From an uncultured Massilia sp. (lineage in GTDB: Bacteria; Pseudomonadota; Gammaproteobacteria; Burkholderiales; Burkholderiaceae_D): a stretch of 63,500 nt of DNA. This document shows positions 50,798-60,346 of this stretch, piece after piece; the stretch's first letter is position 1; the number at the start of each line of letters is the position of its first letter. Both the position numbers and the translations under genes were made by a program. The notes beneath the pieces are model-generated. The model saw only the letters and a list, made by a program, of their open reading frames with translations, did no database searches and was not told where the DNA came from. The stretch spans positions 1-63,500 of the forward strand of contig CAJYXO010000145.1 in assembly GCA_913778765.1 (NCBI GenBank), read 5' to 3'.

Positions 50798-53473
50798 TTA
50801 GCGGTTCGCGGCGATGGCCGCGAGCTGCTGGGTCAGGTAGCTCTGGGTCGTCTGCATCGAAACGAGCATCGAATCCAGGGCGGTAAATTGGGCGCGGTAG
50901 CGCTTTTCGATTTCGGTCAGGCGGTCGTTGAAGGCGTCCTTCTGCTTCTGGATCGACTTCACGGTCTCGTTCAGGCCGTTGGTCTTGCCGCTGACCATGC
51001 CGTTGGTGCCGATGAAGCTGGCCGCCAGGGTGTTCAGCTGGAAGGCATAGCCCTGCGAGAAGCTGACGGTGCCGCGGTCGCCGGCGACGCCGCCGTTGAT
51101 CGTCAGCTGCAGGCCTTCGGCCGCCGAGCCGGCCATCGCGGTCAGGACCTGGCCGTTGCCGGTGGCGGGGAGGCCGCCGATGGTGCCGGCCACGTTGCGG
51201 CCCTTGGCCGGGGTCGACGCGCCGAACAGGTCCTCGACCTTGCTGCCGGTGACGTTGGCGATCGCGATGTTCGAGGCCTCGCCGTACTTGCTGGACGAAA
51301 TCGACAGCTTCCCGTCGGCGTCGACCGAGGTCTCGACGGTGTCGCCGGAACCGGCGAAATCGCTGTCGCCGTTGATGGCGGAGCGCAGCATCGCGGCCAG
51401 CTCTTTCTGGTTGTAGGTGCCGGCCGGGATCGCGATGTTCTGCACCTTGCTGGCGGTGACCGGATCGGTCTGGTTCAGCGTCACGGTCCAGGTGGTGTTG
51501 GCGGCGATCGTGGTGGACGCCGCCAGCGCGTTCTGGCTGGTCAGCGAACCCTGGGTCGCCATCTGCGAAATGTTGACCGCGTAGTTGCCGGCCTGGGTCT
51601 TGTTCGAGTTGCTGGACGCCGTGATCAGGCCGTCGGTGGCCTTGCCGACCGCCGCGAACAGGCCGGCGATGTCGTCGTACTTCTCCGTCATCGCCTTGTT
51701 CAGCTTGGTAGTGTCGACGGCCAGGCTGCCGTCCTTCTGGAAGGCGATGCCGACCTGGCTCAGGGTCGTCAGGCCGCCGCCCAGGCCCTGCACGGCCTTG
51801 CCGAGCGCGGCGCGCAGCTGGCCCTGGATGCCGCGCGCGGTGGCGTCGCCCTGCAGCGCGCCGGCGGCCTTGGTGTCGGCGTTGTAGGCGGTCAGACTGG
51901 TGATCGTCGAGTTCAGCGTGTTGTAGGCCTTGACGAAGTTGTTGATCGCGGTGCTGACGGAGGCGGTGTCGCGGGTCACGTTCAGGGTCGAGCTGCCGAC
52001 GTCCTTGACGTTGATGGTCAGGCCTTCGACGGCGCCGGTGACGTCCATGCTGTTGCTGCTGACTTCGATGCCGTTGACGTTCAGCTTGGTGCTCTGGGCC
52101 GCGCTGGTCTGGGTCAGGCCCTGGGCGCCGCCCGGGTCGTAGCCGAGCAGGCTGGCGATGGCCGGGTCCGGGTCCAGGCCGTCGGCGCCCGCCACGCCGA
52201 TCTTCATCGACGAGCTGGCGCCGGTCTTGTTCGAGGTGATCACCAGGTGGTAGGGCGACTCGCTGCCGTCCGAGACGATGCTGGCGGTGACGCCCATGTT
52301 CGCCTTGTTGATGGCGTCGCGGATGCCGGCCAGGCTCTGGTCGCCGGCTTCCAGGGTCACGCTGCCGCTGGCCTGGGCGCCGTCCTGGGTGAAGTTCGAG
52401 CCGATGTAGCTGCCCTGGGTGCCTGCCGTCAGGCCGGCCAGCGCCGGATTGCCGCCGCCGACCAGGATCGAATTGCCGGCGGTCGAGGTCAGGCTGACGC
52501 CGGCGGTGGCGGTGAGGGTCGAACCGTCGTTCGACGCCGTCGCGGCGGTCTTCAGGCCGCCCTTCACGTCCGGGCCGGCCACGGTTTCGGTAACGGCGAT
52601 GTCGGCGCCGTCGGCGGCCGTGAAGCGCAGGGTGCCGTCGGCGGCCTTGCCGCTGAAGGTGATGTTGGCTCCCGCCAGCGCCTGGGTGGTGGGGCTGGTG
52701 CCGCTCAGGGCGGCGTCGATGTCGGCGGCGCTGATCTGGGTGGCGCTGCCGCCGTCGCCGAGGGCGGCGAGCTCGACCCCGCCGACGCTCAGCGCATAGC
52801 TGCTGCCTGCCAGGGCAGTGACGGTGCCGAAGCTGGTCGCGCCCGCGCTGCCGAACAGGTCGGCGTCGGTATTGGTGGCGCCGGCGGTGGCGCTCACGCC
52901 GGTCTTTTCGGTCTGGGCGTTGATGGCGGCCGCCAGCTGCTTGGCGCTGCGGGTGGTGCCGTCGGTGGCGATGGCGGTGCCGTTCAGCGTGAGCGAACCG
53001 GCGGCGATGCCGCCGGCGCTCACCGAGGCGCCGAGCGCGGCGCCGGCCACGCCGAACGTGCCGCCGCCGACGCTGCCGAACTGGAAGGTCAGGACGGTCT
53101 TGGCGCCGGCGCCGATCATGGCGCTGGTGCTGGCCTTGCCGGCCGTGGTCAGGCTCTGGCTTGATGCGAGCTGGGTGACGTTGATCTTGTAGTTGCCGGG
53201 CACGGCCTTGCCCGAGGCGGAGCCGGTCAGCACGTCGGTGTCGCCGGCGGTCACGCCGAGGGCGCGGAAGGTCGAGACGCTGCTGAGCGAGGAGAGGGCG
53301 CCCTGGAAAGTGCCGATCGCACCGGTCAGCTTGCCGTAGGCGGCAATCTCCGACTGGACGGTGGCGGATTTCTTGTCGTAATTGGACAGCGGCGCCGATT
53401 CGGCTGCCATCAGTTTGCTGACGAGCCCTTCGACGTCAAGACCTGATCCGATACCTGCTGAACTGAGTCCCAC
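50798..53473 (-). CDS. fliD: filament cap protein FliD, unusually long
   Basis: At 891 residues it is about twice the length of enteric FliD. The N terminus (MGLSSAGIGSGLDVEGLVSKLMAAESAPL) and the C-terminal coiled coil (SIQKQKDAFNDRLTEIEKRYRAQFTALDSMLVSMQTTQSYLTQQLAAIA) are typical. The long middle has several flagellin_IN-like segments and two GNYxxNxxQxA blocks (about 93-103 and 625-640). GTG start with GAGGAGATCAC upstream. A sigma-28 promoter precedes it. Confidence 0.95.
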   Translation of the reverse strand: MGLSSAGIGSGLDVEGLVSKLMAAESAPLSNYDKKSATVQSEIAAYGKLTGAIGTFQGALSSLSSVSTFRALGVTAGDTDVLTGSASGKAVPGNYKINVTQLASSQSLTTAGKASTSAMIGAGAKTVLTFQFGSVGGGTFGVAGAALGASVSAGGIAAGSLTLNGTAIATDGTTRSAKQLAAAINAQTEKTGVSATAGATNTDADLFGSAGATSFGTVTALAGSSYALSVGGVELAALGDGGSATQISAADIDAALSGTSPTTQALAGANITFSGKAADGTLRFTAADGADIAVTETVAGPDVKGGLKTAATASNDGSTLTATAGVSLTSTAGNSILVGGGNPALAGLTAGTQGSYIGSNFTQDGAQASGSVTLEAGDQSLAGIRDAINKANMGVTASIVSDGSESPYHLVITSNKTGASSSMKIGVAGADGLDPDPAIASLLGYDPGGAQGLTQTSAAQSTKLNVNGIEVSSNSMDVTGAVEGLTINVKDVGSSTLNVTRDTASVSTAINNFVKAYNTLNSTITSLTAYNADTKAAGALQGDATARGIQGQLRAALGKAVQGLGGGLTTLSQVGIAFQKDGSLAVDTTKLNKAMTEKYDDIAGLFAAVGKATDGLITASSNSNKTQAGNYAVNISQMATQGSLTSQNALAASTTIAANTTWTVTLNQTDPVTASKVQNIAIPAGTYNQKELAAMLRSAINGDSDFAGSGDTVETSVDADGKLSISSSKYGEASNIAIANVTGSKVEDLFGASTPAKGRNVAGTIGGLPATGNGQVLTAMAGSAAEGLQLTINGGVAGDRGTVSFSQGYAFQLNTLAASFIGTNGMVSGKTNGLNETVKSIQKQKDAFNDRLTEIEKRYRAQFTALDSMLVSMQTTQSYLTQQLAAIAANR

Positions 53474-53506
53474 GTGATCTCCTCGAGAAAGCGTTAATGT
53501 AAGTTG

Positions 53507-53533
53507 TTAACGGCCGCGCCAATTCGTACTTGA
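53507..53533 (-). promoter_or_regulatory. sigma-28 promoter of fliD-fliS-fliT
   Basis: On the minus strand TCAA-N15-GCCGTTAA lies 34 bases before the fliD GTG, matching 3 of 4 and 7 of 8 consensus bases with the right spacing. It is downstream of the flaG terminator, so fliD gets its own late promoter. Confidence 0.75.
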
Positions 53534-53590
53534 GAGCAGGAAATATGGGTCTATTCCGATTCAGGACGCTTGAGCGCACGAACCGATAGC

Positions 53591-53631
53591 AAAAAGAAAA
53601 GACCGCTGCGCCTTTCAGCGGCAGCGGTCTT
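53591..53631 (-). terminator. factor-independent terminator after flaG
   Basis: A perfect 11-base stem (53599-53609 with 53621-53631; AAGACCGCTGC on the minus strand) is followed by TTCTTTTTG on the minus strand, 24 bases after the flaG stop. Confidence 0.88.
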
Positions 53632-53654
53632 GTCGGATAGCCAAGATAACGCGA

Positions 53655-54005
53655 TCAGGCGGTCTGGCGGATCAGCAAACCACGCATCTTGTCGAGCGAC
53701 TTGGCGATTTCGAGCGCTTCTTCCGTCGGAATCTGGCGCACGACTTCCTTGGTGCTCTGGTCGATGACCTTCACCACGATGTCCTTGCTGTCTTCGTCGA
53801 TCGAAAACTGCAGGCTCTGCGCCGAAGGCGGCATGGACTCGTTGATCTTCTTGACCGCGGCGTTCAAGTCATCGCGCGACGGCTGGGGACCGGCCGCCGG
53901 GGCTTTGCTGGCCACGGCGGAAACCGCGGCCTGCTGCTCGGCCGCCTGGACCGGGCGCTCGTCGGGCTTCGTGGTGACGGGTGAACCAACTGGCGAAATA
54001 TTCAT
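53655..54005 (-). CDS. flaG: flagellar protein FlaG
   Basis: The 116-residue protein has a disordered N-terminal half and the FlaG domain in the second half (LNAAVKKINESMPPSAQSLQFSIDEDSKDIVVKVIDQSTKEVVRQIPTEEALEIAKSLDKMRGLLIRQ). FlaG affects filament length in polar flagellates. It lies between fliC and fliD and has terminators on both sides, so it is probably transcribed by read-through from fliC. Confidence 0.93.
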   Translation of the reverse strand: MNISPVGSPVTTKPDERPVQAAEQQAAVSAVASKAPAAGPQPSRDDLNAAVKKINESMPPSAQSLQFSIDEDSKDIVVKVIDQSTKEVVRQIPTEEALEIAKSLDKMRGLLIRQTA

Positions 54006-54025
54006 GATGAGTTGAGTTCCCTAGC

Positions 54026-54060
54026 AAAAATTCCCCGGCTGAATTTCTTCAGCCGAGGAA
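54026..54060 (-). terminator. factor-independent terminator after fliC
   Basis: A 13-base stem with one wobble pair (54031-54043 and 54048-54060), a GAAA loop and a TTTTT tract on the minus strand lies between fliC and flaG. It should limit flaG relative to flagellin. Confidence 0.88.
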
Positions 54061-54091
54061 CCGGTTACGACGCTGGATGGCGGTCTAGCGA

Positions 54092-55558
54092 TTAGCCACG
54101 CAGCAGCGACAGGACGCCGTTCGGCAGCGAGTTCGCCTGGGCCAGCATCGAGGTACCGGCCTGCTGCAGGATCTGGCCGCGAGTCATGCTTGCGGTTTCC
54201 GAAGCGAAGTCGGTGTCAGTGATGCGGGACTTCGATGCCGACAGGTTCTCGGTGGTCGACTGCAGGTTCGAGATTGCCGAATCGAAGCGCGACTGCAGTG
54301 CGCCGTACTGGGCGCGCTGGCCGTTCACCTTGGACAGGGCCGCGTCGGCGATCTTGATCGCTTTCTGGGCGCCGTCGAAGGTGGTGATGTCCAGGTCGGC
54401 GACCGAGTTCAGGCTCGAGGCCTTGACGGAGCCGGCTGCGCCGGAACCGGCCAGCTTGAAGCCGGTGTCGGTGGTTTCCTTCAGCGAGAAGCTGCTGTCC
54501 GAATCGAAGGTGATGCGGCCCATCGCGGTAGCGGCCGAAGCGCTCGAGTTCATGGTGAACTGGTTGCCCACGCTGCCATCGGCGTTGTAGTTGGCCATCT
54601 TGACGTCGCCGCCGCTGTCGTAGCCGACGCTGATGTCCGAGCCGTTGGCGTTGGTCAGCTTGAGGCCGCCTTTTTCCGAATCGTACTGGGCGGTCACGCC
54701 GGTCTTGGCCGACTGGGCGTTGATCGCGTTGACTGCCGATGCGTAGTCGTTGGCGTTGGTGCCGTCGCCGCCGATGGTGAAGGAGACCTTCACTGCGGTG
54801 GTGTTGTCCGAGGTCAGGTTGAACGAGTACGAACCGCCGGTCATCGACAGGTTGGCGTCGGTGCGAGCCGTTGCGGTCACGCCGGTTTCGGCGGTCTTGT
54901 TGTTGATGTCGGCAACGATCGACTTGGCCGACGAAGTCGTCTTGGTGTCGATGGTGGCGGTACCCAGCGAACCCGACAGGCTGATCTGGCCGGCGGTGGC
55001 TGCCGAGCTGGCGGCGACGTCGATACCGTCCACGCCCATGCTGTTGTTGCCGTAGGTGTTGGTCTGGAAGTTCGCGCCGGTCATCGAGATCAGCTGGTTG
55101 GCGTTGGCGCCGACCTGGAAGTTCGCGGTGCCCATCGTGCCGTCCAGCAGTTTCTGGCCGTTGAATTCGGTGGTGCCGGCGATACGGCCCAGTTCCGAGC
55201 TCAGTTGGGTGACTTCAGTTTGCAGGGCCTGGCGGTCGCTGGCCGAGTTCGACGAGTTCGACGACTGCACTGCCAGTTCGCGGATACGCTGCAGGATGTT
55301 GCCCGAGCTCGACAGGGCGCCTTCGGCGGTCTGCGCCATCGACACGCCGTCGTTGGCGTTGCGGGTCGCCTGATTCATGCCGCGGATTTGCGAGCTCATG
55401 CGGTCCGAGATCGCGAGGCCGGCAGCGTCGTCTTTGGCGCTGTTGATACGCACGCCCGAGGACAGGCGCTGGATCGAGGTGTTCAGCGAAGCGGACGACG
55501 AGGACAGGTTACGCTGTGCGTTCAGGGATGCAACGTTGGTATTGATTACGGATGCCAT
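54092..55558 (-). CDS. fliC: flagellin FliC
   Basis: The 488-residue filament subunit starts [18 protein letters not shown], with GGAGAAACACC upstream. The N-terminal D0/D1 (about 1-170, including [24 protein letters not shown]) and C-terminal D1/D0 (about 395-488, ending [11 protein letters not shown]) are conserved. The central variable part contains two flagellin_IN-like segments ([15 protein letters not shown] and [16 protein letters not shown]). It is the only flagellin gene in the window. Late expression is from the sigma-28 promoter at 55744-55770. Confidence 0.97.
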   Translation of the reverse strand: MASVINTNVASLNAQRNLSSSSASLNTSIQRLSSGVRINSAKDDAAGLAISDRMSSQIRGMNQATRNANDGVSMAQTAEGALSSSGNILQRIRELAVQSSNSSNSASDRQALQTEVTQLSSELGRIAGTTEFNGQKLLDGTMGTANFQVGANANQLISMTGANFQTNTYGNNSMGVDGIDVAASSAATAGQISLSGSLGTATIDTKTTSSAKSIVADINNKTAETGVTATARTDANLSMTGGSYSFNLTSDNTTAVKVSFTIGGDGTNANDYASAVNAINAQSAKTGVTAQYDSEKGGLKLTNANGSDISVGYDSGGDVKMANYNADGSVGNQFTMNSSASAATAMGRITFDSDSSFSLKETTDTGFKLAGSGAAGSVKASSLNSVADLDITTFDGAQKAIKIADAALSKVNGQRAQYGALQSRFDSAISNLQSTTENLSASKSRITDTDFASETASMTRGQILQQAGTSMLAQANSLPNGVLSLLRG

Positions 55559-55743
55559 GGTGTTTCTCCAGACTGGTCTTGCATTGTGTGGCAACGTGCC
55601 ACTCGATCACTTTGGTGTGCCACGCTGTTCCGTGACATTCACACCGCTGTTGATGCAGGTAACGTACTCCTGCGAAAAAACTTTATGGGTGGAAGCGAAA
55701 AAATTTTCGTGCGGCAATGTTAAGACGGGCGAGGGGCAGGTTC

Positions 55744-55770
55744 TTGGCGGCGCCGGTTTCAGTAACTTTA
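55744..55770 (-). promoter_or_regulatory. sigma-28 promoter of fliC
   Basis: On the minus strand TAAAGTTA-N11-GCCGCCAA fits the sigma-28 consensus at 7/8 and 6/8 with exact spacing. It would give a 5' leader of about 180 bases. A second exact TAAAGTTT at 55678-55685 has a poor -10 partner (TACGTTAC). The 389-base gap 55559-55947 otherwise holds the REP pair and an AT-rich tract, no gene. Confidence 0.78.
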
Positions 55771-55823
55771 GGGCCAAAAAAAATAATTTATTTCGTCAAC
55801 GCGGCGTTCACGCGGCCTAAAAC

Positions 55824-55911
55824 CGTCGTCCCCGCGCAGGCGGGGACCCAAGTTCGTTTGCGTTTCGATAACGCTACTAAAGCTTGGGTCCCCGCCTGCG
55901 CGGGGACGACG
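55824..55911. repeat. inverted pair of 29-base REP units
   Basis: Perfect inverted 29-base copies lie at 55824-55852 (starting CGTCGTCCCCGCGCAGG) and 55883-55911, 30 bases apart. A remnant (GCGGGGACGACGGGA) follows at about 55921-55935. The pair lies after the stop of the diguanylate cyclase gene and before the fliC promoter. Confidence 0.88.
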
Positions 55912-55947
55912 ATGCGTAACGCGGGGACGACGGGACCGATTAGTTGA

Positions 55948-57504
<1,557 letters not shown>

Positions 57505-57855
57505 GATATTGCTACTTCGAATAGTTATGTTCGCCATGTTAACGCGGCTCAACAATTTCGATCGGTCGAAAAGGCGGTGGAAAGTCGCTCAGTTATGCGG
57601 AATGTATTGACGTGGCGAACTCGGCAGTATAGGGCAAATCGGCAAAAAAACGACATCGAAAAAACATTTTCCGCTGCTCAGTTTTCAGAGTAGAAACCAA
57701 ACAAAATATGAGATCGGCATCAATAACGATAGAAAATTTTTAACAACATTTCGCTGATTTCGTTGTTTCCGAACCTATAGTTCGCCCGAACCGACGCAAG
57801 AGCGGGCCCCAGGATCGACACATCGATCGAACATGACTTCCGGAGACAAGCACAC
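57505..57855. other. 351-base AT-rich intergenic region between divergent genes
   Basis: Two genes diverge from here. On the minus strand a TATACT (57626-57631) could be the -10 for the cyclase gene, without a good -35. On the plus side CTATAGT near 57774-57780 could serve the secreted-protein gene, and AACAAC...GTTGTT arms surround an ATTTCG repeat just before it. No RNA gene or repeat family is recognised. Confidence 0.4.
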
Positions 57856-58278
57856 ATGCCATTTTCTGCATTCACACTGCGCAGCGCCGCCGCCATCGCG
57901 GCCTTCGCGCTCGCCGGTTCGGCATTCGCCGCCGGCCAGGAGGGCCAGACCGTCCACAAGGACCCGGTCACCGGCAAGATCCGCAACGCCACCGCCGCCG
58001 AAGCCAAGCAATTGAACGACAAGCGCGCCGCCGATCGCGCGGCGCAGAAAGCCGCACGCAAGGCCGCCGGCGCCCCGGCGACCGGCGTCGTGCGCCTGCA
58101 GCAGAACGGCATCGCCGCCGCCTACGTCGATGAAGAGCTGACCTCGTACTCGGTGGTGCGCCGCGGCGCCGACGGCAAGCTCGACGCCGATTGCGTGCAA
58201 GGCAAGAGCGCCGCCGAAACCACCCTGAACAGCCCTGTGACCACGCATTCCGAGGAGCACCAGCATGAAGTCCAATAA
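57856..58278 (+). CDS. small secreted protein of unknown function
   Basis: The 140-residue product has a signal peptide (MPFSAFTLRSAAAIAAFALAGSAFA, cut about residue 25). A KDPVTGKIRNATAAEAKQLNDKRAADRAAQKAARKAAG helical basic stretch follows, then a small C-terminal region with VVRLQQNGIAAAYVDEELTSYSVVRRGADG and a His/Glu-rich end. DPVTG-x-(I/L)R-x-(A)T-x-E-E-like segments occur in small exported proteins beside proteases, but I cannot name the family with certainty. GGAGA precedes the ATG. It overlaps the protease gene by 14 bases. Confidence 0.75.
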   Translation: MPFSAFTLRSAAAIAAFALAGSAFAAGQEGQTVHKDPVTGKIRNATAAEAKQLNDKRAADRAAQKAARKAAGAPATGVVRLQQNGIAAAYVDEELTSYSVVRRGADGKLDADCVQGKSAAETTLNSPVTTHSEEHQHEVQ

Positions 58279-59698
58279 GCGCGCACACCTGGTGCAGGCC
58301 GCCGTCCTGGCCCTCGCATGCGGCGCCGTGGGCTCGGCCCAGGCAGCTGCCAAGATCGTGATCAACAACATCAACGCGCCCGGCGTCGGCTTCAACGATC
58401 CGACCCCGGCCACGCCCGTCGGCGGCAATACCGGCACCACGCTCGGCCAGCAGCGCCTGATTGCCTTCACCCACGCCGCCAACATCTGGGGCGCGACCCT
58501 GAGCAGCCCGGTGCCGATCGTCATCAATGCCCAGTTCACCCCGCTGGCCTGCACCGCCACCGGCGCCGTGCTCGGCAGCGCCGGCGCGACCCAGGTGTTC
58601 GCCGATTTCCCCGGCGCGCCGAAACCCGGCACCCTGTACTCTTATGCCCTGGCCAACAAGCTGTACGGCAGCGAAATTTCCGACACGCCCGGCCCGCAGA
58701 TCAATGCCCGCTTCAATTCCGAGCTGGGCAAGGCCGGCTGCCTGACCGGCACGTCGTTCTACTTCGGCCTGGACGCCAACGAAGGCAACAACATCGACTT
58801 CGTGGCGACCCTGCTGCACGAGATGGGCCACGGCATCGGCTTCCAGACCTTCACCAACGGCGCCACCGGCGCCCGGCTGGCCGGCTACCCGTCGGTGTGG
58901 GACCACTACCTGCTCGACAACACCACCAACAAGCTGTGGGTCGACATGACCGACGCCGAGCGCGCCGCATCCTCGCTGCGCCCGGCCGGCCTGTCCTGGA
59001 CCGGCCCGCGCGTGACCGCGGCGGTGCCCTCGGTGCTGGCGCGCATGCCGGAACTGCGGGTGGTCGGCGTCGGCGCGCGTTCGCCGGGCGGCGACCTGTA
59101 CGCGGTCGGCGAAGCCGATTTCGGTCCGAAGCTGGACAAGTCGCCGCTGACCGGCCAGATCGTCCAGGTGGCCCTGCAGGCCGACAGCCCGGGCTCGGCA
59201 TGCACGCCGTTCAACGCGGCGAATGCCGCCGCGGTCCGCCGCAACATCGCCCTGGTCAGCCGCGGCGCCTGCGGCTTTGCCGTCAAGGTCAAGAATGCGC
59301 AGGACGCCGGCGCGATCGGCGTGATCGTCGCCGACAATGCGCCGGGTCCGGTGGCGGGCATGGGCGGCGCCGATCCGAGCATCGTGATTCCGGCGCTGCG
59401 CGTGACCCAGGCCGACGGCGCGCTGATCGCCGCCAGCCTGACCAAGCCGAACGGCAACGCCAACGGCACGGTGGGCAAGTTCGAGCTGTCCAAGACCCAG
59501 CTCGCGGGCGCCGATGCGCAGCGCCGCATCACGATGTACACGCCGAATCCTTACGAGAGCGGGTCGTCGGTGTCGCACTACAACACGACGGCGGCCCGCA
59601 ACCAGTTGATGGAGCCGGCCATCAATGCCGACCTGACGCACTCGGTGACGGCGCCGACCGACCTGACCTTCGAACTGCTGAAGGATATCGGCTGGTAA
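58265..59698 (+). CDS. secreted zinc metalloprotease with PA domain
   Basis: The 477-residue protein has a signal peptide (cut about residue 27, AQA-A). The zinc motif HEMGHGIGF (185-193) fits HExxHxxGF, with one later zinc ligand expected downstream. A protease-associated (PA) domain is inserted at about 300-400 (RRNIALVSRGACGFAVKVKNAQDAGAIGVIVADNAPG). The protein ends LLKDIGW, a segment common at the end of such bacterial proteases. It lacks a sorting signal, so it is probably secreted freely. It is convergent with the response regulator gene with no bases between the stop codons. Confidence 0.88.
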   Translation: MKSNKRAHLVQAAVLALACGAVGSAQAAAKIVINNINAPGVGFNDPTPATPVGGNTGTTLGQQRLIAFTHAANIWGATLSSPVPIVINAQFTPLACTATGAVLGSAGATQVFADFPGAPKPGTLYSYALANKLYGSEISDTPGPQINARFNSELGKAGCLTGTSFYFGLDANEGNNIDFVATLLHEMGHGIGFQTFTNGATGARLAGYPSVWDHYLLDNTTNKLWVDMTDAERAASSLRPAGLSWTGPRVTAAVPSVLARMPELRVVGVGARSPGGDLYAVGEADFGPKLDKSPLTGQIVQVALQADSPGSACTPFNAANAAAVRRNIALVSRGACGFAVKVKNAQDAGAIGVIVADNAPGPVAGMGGADPSIVIPALRVTQADGALIAASLTKPNGNANGTVGKFELSKTQLAGADAQRRITMYTPNPYESGSSVSHYNTTAARNQLMEPAINADLTHSVTAPTDLTFELLKDIGW

Positions 59699-60346
59699 TC
59701 AATCGATCAGCTGGTTGCGGATCGCGTAGTGGGTGAGCTCGGCGCTGGTCTTGAGCTTCATCTTCGCCAGCAGGCGCGAGCGGTATTCGCTGACGGTCTT
59801 CACCGACAGCGACAGGTCCCTGGCGATTTCGCTGACGGTCTTGCCCGACGCGATCATCATGAGGGTCTGGTATTCGCGGTCGGACAGGCCTTCGTGGGCC
59901 GGCTTTTCGTGGTCGTCGCCGATCTGCGCCGCCAGCACCTGGGCCAGCTGGGCGCTGACGTAGCGCTGGCCGGCCGCCACCTGGCGGATCGCGCCGACCA
60001 GCTCGCGCGGCGCGCTCTGCTTGGTGAGATAGCCGGCCGCGCCGGCCTTCAGCGAGCGGATCGCGTACTGGTCTTCCCTGTGCATCGACAGCATCAGGAC
60101 GGCAAGCTCCGGCTTGTCGTCCTTGATCTGCTTGAGCACTTCGATGCCGTTGCGGTCGGGCAGGGAGATATCCAGCAGCAGCACGTTGCAGCGCGACTTG
60201 CGGAACAGCTTGATCGCGTCCCGCCCCGTTTCCGCCTCGCCGACGACGCTGATGTCGCGCTCTTCGGCGAGGATCTGTTTCAGGCCTGCGCGCACGATGG
60301 CGTGGTCGTCGGCAATAAAAACGCGGATGCTGGCTTTTTCTGTCAT
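59699..60346 (-). CDS. NarL/LuxR-family response regulator
   Basis: The 215-residue regulator has a receiver domain with the phosphoacceptor Asp at 59 (LLLDISLPD), acidic pair at 13-14 (IADDH) and Lys at 109. A LuxR-type helix-turn-helix follows at about 152-210 (LSDREYQTLMMIASGKTVSEIARDLSLSVKTVSEYRSRLLAKMKL). It overlaps the kinase gene by 4 bases (ATGA) and is its natural partner. Target genes are unknown. Confidence 0.94.
   Translation of the reverse strand: MTEKASIRVFIADDHAIVRAGLKQILAEERDISVVGEAETGRDAIKLFRKSRCNVLLLDISLPDRNGIEVLKQIKDDKPELAVLMLSMHREDQYAIRSLKAGAAGYLTKQSAPRELVGAIRQVAAGQRYVSAQLAQVLAAQIGDDHEKPAHEGLSDREYQTLMMIASGKTVSEIARDLSLSVKTVSEYRSRLLAKMKLKTSAELTHYAIRNQLID

Noticed and set aside
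50192..53164. 990-codon plus-strand frame opposite fliD
   Set aside because: Antisense to fliD and fliS, with Gly/Val/Asp/Arg bias and no ribosome site or domain.
55824..55911. CRISPR-like array near fliC
   Set aside because: Only two intact units exist and they are inverted rather than direct repeats; this is a REP pair.
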